DNA from: Promethearchaeota archaeon
Lineage (GTDB): Archaea; Asgardarchaeota; Lokiarchaeia; Sigynarchaeales; SOKP01
Assembly (NCBI GenBank): GCA_013375495.1
Contig: JABXKC010000019.1
Location: 8,334-72,333, forward strand
Reading direction: 5' to 3'
DNA length: 64,000 nucleotides
The notes beneath the pieces are model-generated. The model did no database searches, was not told the origin of the DNA, and saw only the letters and a list, made by a program, of their open reading frames with translations. Positions 51,854 to 61,402 of this stretch are shown piece by piece (position 1 is the stretch's first letter; each line of letters begins with the position of its first letter). The position numbers and the translations under genes are program-made.

Positions 51854-53389
51854 TTGAAAAAGCTATTTATTATTTTTTTCGTTATCATCGCGCTTCCGAT
51901 AACCCAATTTGTATTTCTTGCCACCAGCAATTATGAGATTCCTCAATTTGTTGATTTAATTCATAACAGTTCAAATAGAAATAATAATTTAGATCAATTT
52001 CTAAATGAAATAAAAATTAGTTCGGTTTACAATGCACAGGATCATATTGGTTTGCAAGATAGTGTATGGGAGAACGGATTGACAGGAAAAAATATAACTG
52101 TTGTTGTGATAGACACCGGTATTTTTGGAAACCATAGTGCTTTTACTAACGATGGAAAATTAAATTGGTCAGATCGGATTATTAAATATTTCGATTTAAT
52201 AACAAACACATCAAATATCCCCCAAGATGATAACGGGCACGGCACATGGGTAGCTTCAATTTTGGGAGGAAACTGTAGCGATTATCAAGGTGTAGCGCCT
52301 GGAGTAAACTTAGTTGTTTTAAGAATTTTTGATAGTAGTGGAGAAACAAATAGTTCCGTTTTTGAAAAAGCTATCAATTGGGTACTTCAAAATAAGAATA
52401 TTTACAATATTAGGATAGTCAGCATGAGTTTTGGAGCAAAACCGGAGGCGGACAATTTACTTCAAATAGCATATCTCCAACAAATTGTTAGAAAGCTCGT
52501 CGATAACGGAATATTAGTACTAGCTGCTGCCGGTAACGATGGTAGCACTTTGGAATCTGGTAGGGACGGAACTATTAATACTCCTGCTTCAGATAAAAAG
52601 GTAGTTGCTGTTGGTGGAGTCGATTATGATGGAGAGATGTATCAGTTTAGCTCGGGAGGTCCAAGTTTTGAATTCGCTAAAAAACCTGATGTATGTGCTC
52701 CAGCGGTAAGTATATATGGTGCTGATATTGACTTTCCAGACGATTACGCATTTGGATCAGGAACTTCAGGAGCTACTCCATTTGTAGCGGGATTAGCAGC
52801 ATTGATGTTAGAGAAAAAAGAAACATTAACTCCTTTGCAATTAAAAAACATCCTCTCCTTGACTTCATATAAGACTATAAATCCGAGAATTTATCAAGAT
52901 AATATTCAAGGATGGGGAGTTATTCAAGGATACGCCGCGTTGGAATCGTTAAATTCTCCTGTCTTAATAAATGATAGCACAGAAATTGCAGTTTCTCTAA
53001 CTCAAAACTATACTGTGTTCTGTTTGCCAATTAGACTTAAGCCAAATGACTATTATTTTGAGCTACTTCAGTTGAATATAGCACGTGCAGAGATGTATTT
53101 GTACAAAATGGAGCCTAATGAATATGGAATGCCGAATCTAGTCTCTCACACTGTCAATCGACTAATTCAAGAAAGTTCAGCAAAAAGAATGGGGGCATTT
53201 ACTGCTACTGAACAAAATTATTTCTTAGTAGTAAAATCAATTCAGAGAGGAACAGGTAGTTTTTTAATAAGATTAGTCATTGAATATAGAAATTTTATTT
53301 TTATCTTTTTATTTGGGATTAGTCTTGTGAGCTTAGTCTATATCGGAAAATTGAGTATAAATTTAAAAAATAGAGAAAAATTACAGTAA
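51854..53389 (+). CDS. Secreted/membrane subtilisin-like serine protease
   Basis: 511 residues. A signal peptide (KLFIIFFVIIALPITQFVFL) begins it. The S8 triad is VVVIDTGIFGNHSAF (Asp), DDNGHGTWVASILGG (His) and GSGTSGATPFVAGLAALML (Ser), plus AAAGNDG for the oxyanion Asn. The C-terminal 130 residues form a beta-rich domain followed by one membrane helix (FIFIFLFGISLVSLVYIGKL). It would act on the cell surface. The start is TTG 51854. It is convergent with the giant repeat gene, 10 bases apart. Confidence 0.93.
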   Translation: MKKLFIIFFVIIALPITQFVFLATSNYEIPQFVDLIHNSSNRNNNLDQFLNEIKISSVYNAQDHIGLQDSVWENGLTGKNITVVVIDTGIFGNHSAFTNDGKLNWSDRIIKYFDLITNTSNIPQDDNGHGTWVASILGGNCSDYQGVAPGVNLVVLRIFDSSGETNSSVFEKAINWVLQNKNIYNIRIVSMSFGAKPEADNLLQIAYLQQIVRKLVDNGILVLAAAGNDGSTLESGRDGTINTPASDKKVVAVGGVDYDGEMYQFSSGGPSFEFAKKPDVCAPAVSIYGADIDFPDDYAFGSGTSGATPFVAGLAALMLEKKETLTPLQLKNILSLTSYKTINPRIYQDNIQGWGVIQGYAALESLNSPVLINDSTEIAVSLTQNYTVFCLPIRLKPNDYYFELLQLNIARAEMYLYKMEPNEYGMPNLVSHTVNRLIQESSAKRMGAFTATEQNYFLVVKSIQRGTGSFLIRLVIEYRNFIFIFLFGISLVSLVYIGKLSINLKNREKLQ

Positions 53390-53399
53390 TTTAGCAGGA

Positions 53400-56300
53400 T
53401 TATTTCTTTGATATATCTTTGAGCATTTTCTTAATTTCATCTGCTTTTTCTTTGTCTTTCGCTAATTCGAGCTCTCTTTTTCGCTTCTTCTCCTCTTTCT
53501 TTGAGTCTGACAGTTCCTTCGTTAGCTCTTCTTTCAAATTAATTAAATCTTTCATATCCCGTTTAAATTGTTTAGACTCTGAAATTAGTTTTTCTCTTTT
53601 CTGTTTTTCTTTAATTAAATCTTGAGCTTTTTTAATTTTGATAAGTTTCGAGACTTCACCTGCTAAATCACCTGCTTCTTTAATGGTTACTTTTAATTTA
53701 CTTTCCTTTAACTTACTTTGGCGTTCTTCCTTTCTTTTTTTCGCTTCTAATTCTTCGTGTATTTTTTGGATTTTAATATTATTCTCTTCTACCTGTTGCT
53801 CATAAAATTTAGTGTTTTCTATCTCTTTCTGAATATACTTCGTTTGTTCGCTCCAACCAATCTCATTAAATTTTTGAATCGCGCGGTTAAACTTTTTATA
53901 AGCTGCTTCAAAATCATATTTCATTGCTAGTTCCTTACCGTCATCTATTAGACTTAAACCTTCCTCCCTAGTTATCGCAGCATATTTTTGATCCTCATAC
54001 AATTTCTTTAATTTTTTCTGTTGTTCTCGCTTTTTAATTTCGTTTTCCAATTGTTGTTTTTCAACTTGTTGTCGAAACACTTCATATTCTTGCTGTCTTT
54101 TAATTCTGGTTTCTGCTTCTAACTTTTTCTTCTCTGTGTATTTAGCCTTTTCTTGAACTAAATCATTAATTATTATATTTAAGTTATTGATCTCGGGCTC
54201 CCAACCAATTTTTTCAGCTAATAAATTTCTTGCTTGTAAGTATAAAGATATTGCTTTATCGTAATCAGGCGGTCTTTCTTTAAGAAATCTTGCTCCATCT
54301 TCAAGAAAAGAATAAGCAGCCTCTCTATAAGTAAGTTGATCCTGGATTATTCTTTCTCTCTGCTGAAGTGCGACCTGTTGAGCGATCTTTTTGTCTCTCT
54401 CTTGTCTTCGCCTTTCTTCTAATATTGCTTCTAAATTTTTTTCTTCTTTTAAATGTTCAAGCTCTCTTTTCAATTTTTGTTGTTCTTCTTGTTCTTTTTT
54501 CAGTTTAAGATCGTTTACTTTTATTATCATTTCGTTAAGTGAATCAGTTGGGAATTGGATTTCATTTAGAATTAGCAATGCTTTTCTATAACTCACAATA
54601 GCAAGTTCAAATTCAGAATTTTTAATATGGCGCTCTGCTTCATCTAAGATTTTAAAAGCCTCTTCTTTTTTCCTATTAATATTTTCTAACGATAATACTC
54701 GCTTTTCAACAGCTATTTGCTTTAATTTTAAACGCTTCTTTTCTTTAATAAAGTCTCCAGCAATTTTCCTCTGGAATTCAAACTCTTCTCTTTCTTTTTG
54801 AAGTTTAGTTTCGAGTTCTTTTTGTTTCAGCAATTCTTCTCTTCTTTTTCTTTCATTGACTTGAACAATTTGCTCTTTAATGGAATTTGTTGGATAATTT
54901 ATTTCATTTAATACCAATTCAACGCTTCTATAGTATTCAAGTGCCTTGTCGTAATTTCCTTGGTTTACTAAATTATCGGCTTCATCAAATAAATCAAAAG
55001 CAACTTCTTTCCGTTTTTCCAGGTATGCTTTTAGGTCTTCTTGTTTTTTAAGTTCGATTTGTTTAGCTCTCAATTGTTCGTCCTCAAACTTCATTTTAAT
55101 TGTAATCGTTTGTAGGAAAAGTTTTTCTTCTTCTTCTTTTCTAAGTTTAGCTTCTAACTCTTGTTGTTTTGTTATATCTGCTTTTCTCTTCTCTTCTTGT
55201 ATTTTGCTAATTGCATCTTTAACAAGATCTGTTGGAAAATTGATCTGAATTAAAATTAGTTCTGCTTGATAATATTTACTAATAGCCTGTTCATAATTCC
55301 CTTGTTTTAATAACTCTTCTGCATTCTCCATTATTCTAAAAGCTTCTTCTTTTTGCGTTTCAGCTATTTGTAGCACTTCTTCTCTCTTAAGAAGATCAAT
55401 TTTCTTTGCTATCATCCTCTCTTTTTCTTTTTGAAGGTTCTGGGCTACTTCTTGCTCGAATTTTCTTTCTTCCTCTAATTGTGTTCTTAAGTTTTCTTTC
55501 TCCCGAAGAGTTCTTTGTTCTTTCTCTTTCTTTTTGAATTTGACATTCTGAATCGAATCTTCTAATAAACTAATATAACTACCAGTCCATCCAATGTTTT
55601 TTAAGAGATTAAGAGCCTTCTCGTATGCCCCTAAGGCTTCTTCAAAATTATCCTGTTTTAGATAATCATCCGCATCTTCAATTATCTTAAATGCCTTATT
55701 CTGAATTGCTAAACTTTGTGCACTAAGAGCCCTCTTTTGTTCTATTGATTCTTTTGTCTTCTGGATTTTGATTCTCTCTCTTTCTCGCAGTATTGTAATG
55801 TTATTAAGAAATTCTCTATTCTCTGCTTCTTCTTTGATTATCTGCTGAAACTCTTTTTGCTTTCTAAATTCCTCTTCTTTCCTTTTAGCTTCAATTTGAT
55901 TAATAGTTTGATTGATTAATGGTATTTCTTCCAACCATTGAATTTGTGCGAATATACCGTTAACTTCTCGATATGTTTCAATAGCAAGATCGAATTTTCC
56001 TAATGAAAGATAGTTTTGAGCTTCATCTAATGTCTTAAAAGCCTCTTGTTTTTGTGTCTCCCTAAAAGATATTTCATCTTCACGCTTCTTCCTTGCTACT
56101 TCTCTCTGTTTTAATTTCTCTTTCTTTAGTTTCATTTCACTAATAATTTTTTCCTGAAACTCTCTGTCATCCCTTTCTTTTTTTATTTGGTTTTCAATTT
56201 CTCTCTGTTTTTTAATTTCAGCATTTCGCTTCTTATTTTCAATTTCAATAATAGCATTACCAATTCTTTCCATTTCATCATACCATTGAATACCTGCAAA

Positions 56301-58322
56301 AATATTAGTTACTTCTTGATATATTTCTATAGTTTTTTCATAATCTCCCTTTTCAAGGAAAGTCTGCGCCTCGTCTAATATTTTAAAAGCTATCGCTTTT
56401 TTATTCTCTCGGTATTCTAGTTCTGCTTTTTGATCTCTTAATACTATCTCTCTCTTTCTCAATCTCTCCCTTTCTTGTTGAAGTTGATTGGACATTTGTT
56501 CCTGGAAATGTTGTTCTGTTTTATATCTCTCAATAGATTTCTGCATTTCTTTTTGATTTGCAATTGATTGCTCCTTCTTCCGAATTTCAATTTTTCTTAT
56601 GGAATTTTCGATTAAATGTAATTCATCATTCCATTGGATACTTGCAAAAATATTGCCAGCCGTTTGATAAGCCATTATTGCTTTATCTAAATCAGATCGC
56701 TTGACATAATCTTCTGCTGCGTCCAAAGCTTTAAACGCTTCTTCTTTTCGCTTTTCTCTGTATTCAATCTCATCCCTTCTTATTTGTAAAACACTTTCTC
56801 TTTGTTTTATTTTTTCTCTTTCCTTAGCTAATTGGATGGATGTTTGCTGTTGAAATTCTAAATCTAACTTTCTGCGTTGTTCTAATTTCTTTTGGTCCTC
56901 CAGTTCTTTTTCAATTTGAGTTTCTTGTAACTTTTTTATACTTAAAATTGTATTTTTAATCGTAGTAGCATGCGATTCCCAACCAGCTCCTAATTCTGTG
57001 AGAAGATCCAATGCTACTGTATATTTCTTACTAGCTTCAGAAAAGTCTCGATTTTCTTTTAATAACTTATCAGCCTCGTCTAAAACTGAAAAAAAATGCT
57101 CTTCTCTTCTTACTTCTTCTCTCCTTTTTTGTTCGTGTTCTAATCTTTTCTGATCTAGTTCCCTGGCAGTCTGTATTATTTCTTCTCTTTCTTTTAAATA
57201 AATTATGTCTTGAAGATTTTTAAGCTCACTTTCTCTTTTTTGTGTCAATTCTTCAGCTTTCTCTTCATTTTCCTGCTTTTCTTTTACATTTTTGATAAAA
57301 TTTCTAACAGGCTGAATGTATGAATCCCATTCTATGGATTTAAATAATTTTATCGCTTTTTCAAAATTCCTTATAGCTTGTTCGTATTTTTTTTCTCGCT
57401 CCAACTTCTTCCCGATATCAACCAAGTTAAACGCTGCAAACTGTTTATTTTCATCGTCTCTTCTGATTTCTTCTAGTTCAATACCTGTTTTTTTACTTTT
57501 TTCTTCAATGATTGTAGGTTCTGCCAGCTTTTGCTCTTTAAATTTTTCATACTCAAATTTTTCTTTTTTCAATTTGTTTATTATTTGGGTGATATTCTGT
57601 GTTTGATCTTGCCATCCTATTGTTTCTAATAAATTCACAGCATTTTCGTAATTTTCTATCGCCTTATCAAACTTCTTATCCTTTTCAAAGAATTTAGCAT
57701 TATCAATGAAAGTAAAAGCCTCGTTTTGAATTCTTTCTTCCTGCTCTTTCATTTCCTTATACTTCTTTAATTCTTCTTCTTTAACAGCACTTTTTTTTTC
57801 TCCAAACGCACTCGAAACCTGAGGTTCAACGGCTCTAGACAAATTTGTGTATTGTTGGATTTCACCATCTCTTTGGTTTTTACTTAATTTTATCTGTTCT
57901 ACCTTTTGTGCCATGTCAATTAATTTTATCTTCAAATTTTCCAATTGGGCTTCAGACCAACCTGCTTGAATCAATAATTTGATAGCTGACATATATTGAT
58001 TGATTGCATCCTCGAAAAATCCATCAGATTCAAGTTTTTGAGCTCCATCTAATAAGGAAAACGCTTCATCTTGTATTTGTTCAACTTGACTTTTTGCACT
58101 AGCTTGATTATAAATCACCTCTTGTTTAGCAAATTCTTTTAATTCTTCAATTCTTGAATAAATATCGCTAATTTTATTAATCATATATCCGCTAGTTTTG
58201 AGATAATCCGCAGCTAACTGATAATTTTCTATAGCTTTTTCAAAATCCCTCTCCTCTTCAAAATTCTGAGCTAAAGTTAGATACCTTAAAGCTTCTTGAG
58301 CTAATTCTTCTTTTCCTTCCAT
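53400..58322 (-). CDS. Giant 14-repeat helical/coiled-coil protein
   Basis: 1640 residues built of 14 copies of a roughly 115-residue unit. Each copy has a TPR/MIT-like helical hairpin followed by a highly charged coiled coil. Examples: KEEAFRIMENAEELLKQGNY then EQAISKYYQAELILIQIN; KQEAFKTLDEAQNYLSLGKF then DLAIETYREVNGIFAQIQW; REEGLSLIDDGKELAMKYDF then EAAYKKFNRAIQKFNEIGW. Coils are dominated by Lys, Glu, Gln and Arg. No membrane segment or signal peptide. Central copies 6-8 are the most alike, suggesting recent internal duplication there. It may be a fibrous scaffold or cytoskeleton-like element; this is inference. ATG start 58322 behind AGGAGT. Confidence 0.85.
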   Translation of the reverse strand: MEGKEELAQEALRYLTLAQNFEEERDFEKAIENYQLAADYLKTSGYMINKISDIYSRIEELKEFAKQEVIYNQASAKSQVEQIQDEAFSLLDGAQKLESDGFFEDAINQYMSAIKLLIQAGWSEAQLENLKIKLIDMAQKVEQIKLSKNQRDGEIQQYTNLSRAVEPQVSSAFGEKKSAVKEEELKKYKEMKEQEERIQNEAFTFIDNAKFFEKDKKFDKAIENYENAVNLLETIGWQDQTQNITQIINKLKKEKFEYEKFKEQKLAEPTIIEEKSKKTGIELEEIRRDDENKQFAAFNLVDIGKKLEREKKYEQAIRNFEKAIKLFKSIEWDSYIQPVRNFIKNVKEKQENEEKAEELTQKRESELKNLQDIIYLKEREEIIQTARELDQKRLEHEQKRREEVRREEHFFSVLDEADKLLKENRDFSEASKKYTVALDLLTELGAGWESHATTIKNTILSIKKLQETQIEKELEDQKKLEQRRKLDLEFQQQTSIQLAKEREKIKQRESVLQIRRDEIEYREKRKEEAFKALDAAEDYVKRSDLDKAIMAYQTAGNIFASIQWNDELHLIENSIRKIEIRKKEQSIANQKEMQKSIERYKTEQHFQEQMSNQLQQERERLRKREIVLRDQKAELEYRENKKAIAFKILDEAQTFLEKGDYEKTIEIYQEVTNIFAGIQWYDEMERIGNAIIEIENKKRNAEIKKQREIENQIKKERDDREFQEKIISEMKLKKEKLKQREVARKKREDEISFRETQKQEAFKTLDEAQNYLSLGKFDLAIETYREVNGIFAQIQWLEEIPLINQTINQIEAKRKEEEFRKQKEFQQIIKEEAENREFLNNITILRERERIKIQKTKESIEQKRALSAQSLAIQNKAFKIIEDADDYLKQDNFEEALGAYEKALNLLKNIGWTGSYISLLEDSIQNVKFKKKEKEQRTLREKENLRTQLEEERKFEQEVAQNLQKEKERMIAKKIDLLKREEVLQIAETQKEEAFRIMENAEELLKQGNYEQAISKYYQAELILIQINFPTDLVKDAISKIQEEKRKADITKQQELEAKLRKEEEEKLFLQTITIKMKFEDEQLRAKQIELKKQEDLKAYLEKRKEVAFDLFDEADNLVNQGNYDKALEYYRSVELVLNEINYPTNSIKEQIVQVNERKRREELLKQKELETKLQKEREEFEFQRKIAGDFIKEKKRLKLKQIAVEKRVLSLENINRKKEEAFKILDEAERHIKNSEFELAIVSYRKALLILNEIQFPTDSLNEMIIKVNDLKLKKEQEEQQKLKRELEHLKEEKNLEAILEERRRQERDKKIAQQVALQQRERIIQDQLTYREAAYSFLEDGARFLKERPPDYDKAISLYLQARNLLAEKIGWEPEINNLNIIINDLVQEKAKYTEKKKLEAETRIKRQQEYEVFRQQVEKQQLENEIKKREQQKKLKKLYEDQKYAAITREEGLSLIDDGKELAMKYDFEAAYKKFNRAIQKFNEIGWSEQTKYIQKEIENTKFYEQQVEENNIKIQKIHEELEAKKRKEERQSKLKESKLKVTIKEAGDLAGEVSKLIKIKKAQDLIKEKQKREKLISESKQFKRDMKDLINLKEELTKELSDSKKEEKKRKRELELAKDKEKADEIKKMLKDISKK

Positions 58323-58542
58323 TTTAATCTAAACTCCTTATTTAATAATTGAAATATGGAATAAGGGTTAAGTGAAATTATTCTTACTTCTTACAATAAA
58401 TTAAACCGATTTATTAATTAAACTTTTTATATTTTAATGATTACCCTTACTAATAAAACCTAGCGATTAAAAGTCGTTTTAGTAATATTATAAATAATTT
58501 AACTTTATTTCAATTTTTACTAGGTGTTATAAAGAGCAACTA

Positions 58543-60510
58543 ATGATGAGTAATAATTCTCCAATAGTTATTGATTTTGAACCGATCTCAAGGAGATTGT
58601 ACTATAAAAAAAATGAAAGGATTTACCAATTGTTAGTTAGTTCCGGTATATGTGGAAGATCACTCTGTGGTGGTCTTGGAACGTGCGGGAAGTGTAAACT
58701 ATTGGTCCAACAAGGAAATAAATATCTCAATCCACCCACTGACTCTGAAAAAGAACTGTTAACGAAGGAAGAGATTAGTGAAAACTTCCGATTAGCATGC
58801 CAATGTTATATTTTAGAAGACCAAATTGCTCTCATCAAAAAACATCCACAACCTCAAATCAGAATATTTTTACCCCAAGAATTTTTAATTGAAGATTTTA
58901 AGATTATGACTTCTGGTTTAAATAAGGGTGTTAACCTAAATCCGAATATTAGGAAAGTATTTATTGAAGTGGAAAAACCAAATTTAGAAACTCCTATTCC
59001 TGATTTAGAAAGAATTGTGTCTGCTCTCTCGTCTACAACTATAATAAATAAAGATCAATTAGAACCTTCGTTCGAATTCGAGACTTTAAAAAAAATACCT
59101 TCAACCTTAAGAGAAGACGATCATCGTATTACATTAACTCTGTATGAAGATAATAAAATTATTGACTGCGAAGCGGGAGATAGTTCTACAAATAGTTACG
59201 GAATTGCTTTTGACATTGGAACTACAACCCTAGTTGGTTATTTAATTAACTTAAACAATGGAAAAATTTATTCGATTGCATCAGCTCTTAACCCACAAAC
59301 TGCGTATGGCGAAGATGTAGTTTCCCGTATTACCTATATTAATAATAACAAGGAAGGGCTCCTAAAGTTAAATGCTGCTGTTTTAAGCGCTTTAAATGCA
59401 ATTATCAATGAAACTTGTACTGAAGCTAAAATTTCGCCATCTCAAATATATGAAGCTACATTTGTAGGTAATTCCGTTATGCACCACATCTTTCTAAATA
59501 TTGATCCATCTTATATTGGTTTAAGCCCTTATGTACCCGCATTTAAGAAAGAATTGAATGTGCAAGCCAAAGACATAAATATCAAAATCAATCGCGGAGG
59601 TTATGCATATGTACTTCCTTTAATTGCAGGGTATGTTGGAGCAGACACAATGGGAGTAATTTTATCGTCAGAAATCGATAATGAATCAGAATTAACTTTA
59701 GCTATTGATGTAGGAACAAATGGTGAGATCATTATAGGAAATAAAGATTTTCTTGCCACAGGGTCTTGCGCAGCGGGTTCTGCCCTAGAAGGGGCTCATA
59801 TAAAAAACGGAATGCGAGCAGCAGCGGGGGCGATTGACACCCTAAAGATTGACCCTACAGATCTAAGTGTTGAATACACAACAATTAACAATAAGAATCC
59901 AATAGGAATTTGTGGTTCCGGAATAATAGACGCTGTAGCAGAAATGTTAAAGTCAAAAATACTTACCAGAAGTGGTCGATTCAATCAAGAAATTATAGAT
60001 CACGAGAGATTTATTAAAAATGATAAAAATATTGAGTTTATGTTAGTAAAAAAAGATCAAACTTCAATTAAAAGAGAAATTACAATTTCTCAGAATGATA
60101 TAAGAGAGTTGCAAATGGCGAAAGCAGCATTTTATTCTGGTGCTCGTATAATTTTAAACTGTTTAAATCAAGTAAATGATCCTAAGCTCAAAATAAAACA
60201 GATATATTTAGCCGGCGCTTTTGGAAATTATATCAATAAAAGTAATGCTAAATTTATTGGCATGTTCCCCGATATTTCAGACGAATTTATCCATCAAATA
60301 GGAAATGCTGCAGGAATTGGCGCTCAAAATTGTTTATTAAATATTAATTTAAGAGATAAAGCTCGAAAATTAATCGAAAAAATAAAATATGTTGAAATCG
60401 CTGTAGCACAAGAATTTCAAAAGGAATACGCACAAGCGATGTATTTTCCACACCTAAATCTAGAGCACTTTCCTAGTTTAACAGAATATAATGATATTTC
60501 AAAAAGGTAA
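58543..60510 (+). CDS. RACo-like corrinoid-protein activator (2Fe-2S ferredoxin + DUF4445 ASKHA domain)
   Basis: 655 residues. The N-terminal ferredoxin carries SGICGRSLCGGLGTCGKCKL and ACQCYILED (2Fe-2S ligands). A linker follows, then the ASKHA ATPase/activator domain: YGIAFDIGTTTLVGYLINLN, ATFVGNSVMHHIFLNI, LAIDVGTNGEIIIGN, NPIGICGSGIIDAVAEM and IYLAGAFGNYINKSNA. Such proteins reduce inactive Co(II) corrinoid proteins to Co(I) with ATP in methyltransferase systems. No corrinoid protein or methyltransferase gene is in the window, so its partner is elsewhere. AGGTG lies about 19 bases before ATGATG. Confidence 0.9.
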   Translation: MMSNNSPIVIDFEPISRRLYYKKNERIYQLLVSSGICGRSLCGGLGTCGKCKLLVQQGNKYLNPPTDSEKELLTKEEISENFRLACQCYILEDQIALIKKHPQPQIRIFLPQEFLIEDFKIMTSGLNKGVNLNPNIRKVFIEVEKPNLETPIPDLERIVSALSSTTIINKDQLEPSFEFETLKKIPSTLREDDHRITLTLYEDNKIIDCEAGDSSTNSYGIAFDIGTTTLVGYLINLNNGKIYSIASALNPQTAYGEDVVSRITYINNNKEGLLKLNAAVLSALNAIINETCTEAKISPSQIYEATFVGNSVMHHIFLNIDPSYIGLSPYVPAFKKELNVQAKDINIKINRGGYAYVLPLIAGYVGADTMGVILSSEIDNESELTLAIDVGTNGEIIIGNKDFLATGSCAAGSALEGAHIKNGMRAAAGAIDTLKIDPTDLSVEYTTINNKNPIGICGSGIIDAVAEMLKSKILTRSGRFNQEIIDHERFIKNDKNIEFMLVKKDQTSIKREITISQNDIRELQMAKAAFYSGARIILNCLNQVNDPKLKIKQIYLAGAFGNYINKSNAKFIGMFPDISDEFIHQIGNAAGIGAQNCLLNINLRDKARKLIEKIKYVEIAVAQEFQKEYAQAMYFPHLNLEHFPSLTEYNDISKR

Positions 60511-60809
60511 GTCAGCTTCTTTATCGCATTTCCTTCACCCAAATACCGAATATATCGCGAAATCAGCTAAAGAAAACAGAAAATTTTACAGAATTTAATG
60601 TAAACTACAGAAACCTTTAATAGTATATATATAATTATTGAAAAAGAGTATAAAAGTATTTAAGAGATAAATATATTAAATTTTTATCAGAAACACTATT
60701 AACTTTTTCAAAAGAAATAAATAAATAGAATTTAATAATAAAGATAATATCATATATTCAATTGAAATTTTTAAAAATAATAGAATATTATTCAAGGTAG
60801 AGGTCTTCT
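60511..60809. other. AT-rich promoter region of the Rab-like GTPase
   Basis: 299 bases with no coding frame. AT-rich with a TATATATATAA tract near 60625-60637. GAGGTC just before the ATG at 60810 is the likely ribosome binding site. Confidence 0.4.
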
Positions 60810-61337
60810 ATGTCGAGTTTTAAGTTAAAAGTTTTACTTACGGGAGCTGCTGCTGTCGGAAAGACGAGTCTCGTTCAGAGGTTTATCAAAAACCGATTTG
60901 CCGCGAATTACAAGCTAACGGTAGGAGTAGACATCCTCACCAAAGATGTAGAGTTTAAGCCGGGGGAAGTCGCTACGTTATCGATCTGGGATATTGGTGG
61001 ACAACAGCGATTCGAGTTCATCCGATCCACATTTTACAAGGGAGCCGCTGGCGCTTTATTGGTCTTTGACTTAACAAGGGAGCAAACTTATATTGAAACG
61101 AGGAAGTGGCTTACAGAAATCCGGCAATTCAGCAATGAGAACATCCCTTTTGTATTGATTGGAAACAAAGTAGACCTACTCGAGGATGTAGGAGAAGTTA
61201 TCGATCGAGAAGAAGCACGTGCCTTTGCTGAAAAGGAAGGCAGTATTTACATAGAAACTTCAGCTAAAACAGGTATTAATGTAGATGATGCCTTTACTGA
61301 GCTCACTCGTAGAATAATCGAATCTAGGAGTCAGTAG
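60810..61337 (+). CDS. Rab/Ras-like small GTPase
   Basis: 175 residues with all G motifs: GAAAVGKTS (12-20), Thr37 of switch I in KLTVGVD, WDIGGQQRF (60-68), GNKVD (118-122) and ETSAK (149-153). FYKGAAGALLVFDLTR is Rab/Ras-like. WDIGGQQ, with Gly-Gly-Gln, keeps the catalytic Gln. There is no C-terminal Cys, so lipid anchoring by prenylation is not expected. Codon use is visibly richer in G/C than the surrounding genes, consistent with high expression. This is a functional counterpart to the two degenerate proteins at 18-20 kb. Confidence 0.95.
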   Translation: MSSFKLKVLLTGAAAVGKTSLVQRFIKNRFAANYKLTVGVDILTKDVEFKPGEVATLSIWDIGGQQRFEFIRSTFYKGAAGALLVFDLTREQTYIETRKWLTEIRQFSNENIPFVLIGNKVDLLEDVGEVIDREEARAFAEKEGSIYIETSAKTGINVDDAFTELTRRIIESRSQ

Positions 61338-61402
61338 ATTAAAATTAATCTTTTTCTGATTATTACTATTTTTAACATGATTCCCTCCCAGCTTAAGCGA
61401 TC

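Noticed and set aside
53400..58322. SMC or myosin-like ATPase
   Set aside because: No Walker A/B motif or head domain; the protein consists only of repeated hairpins and coils.
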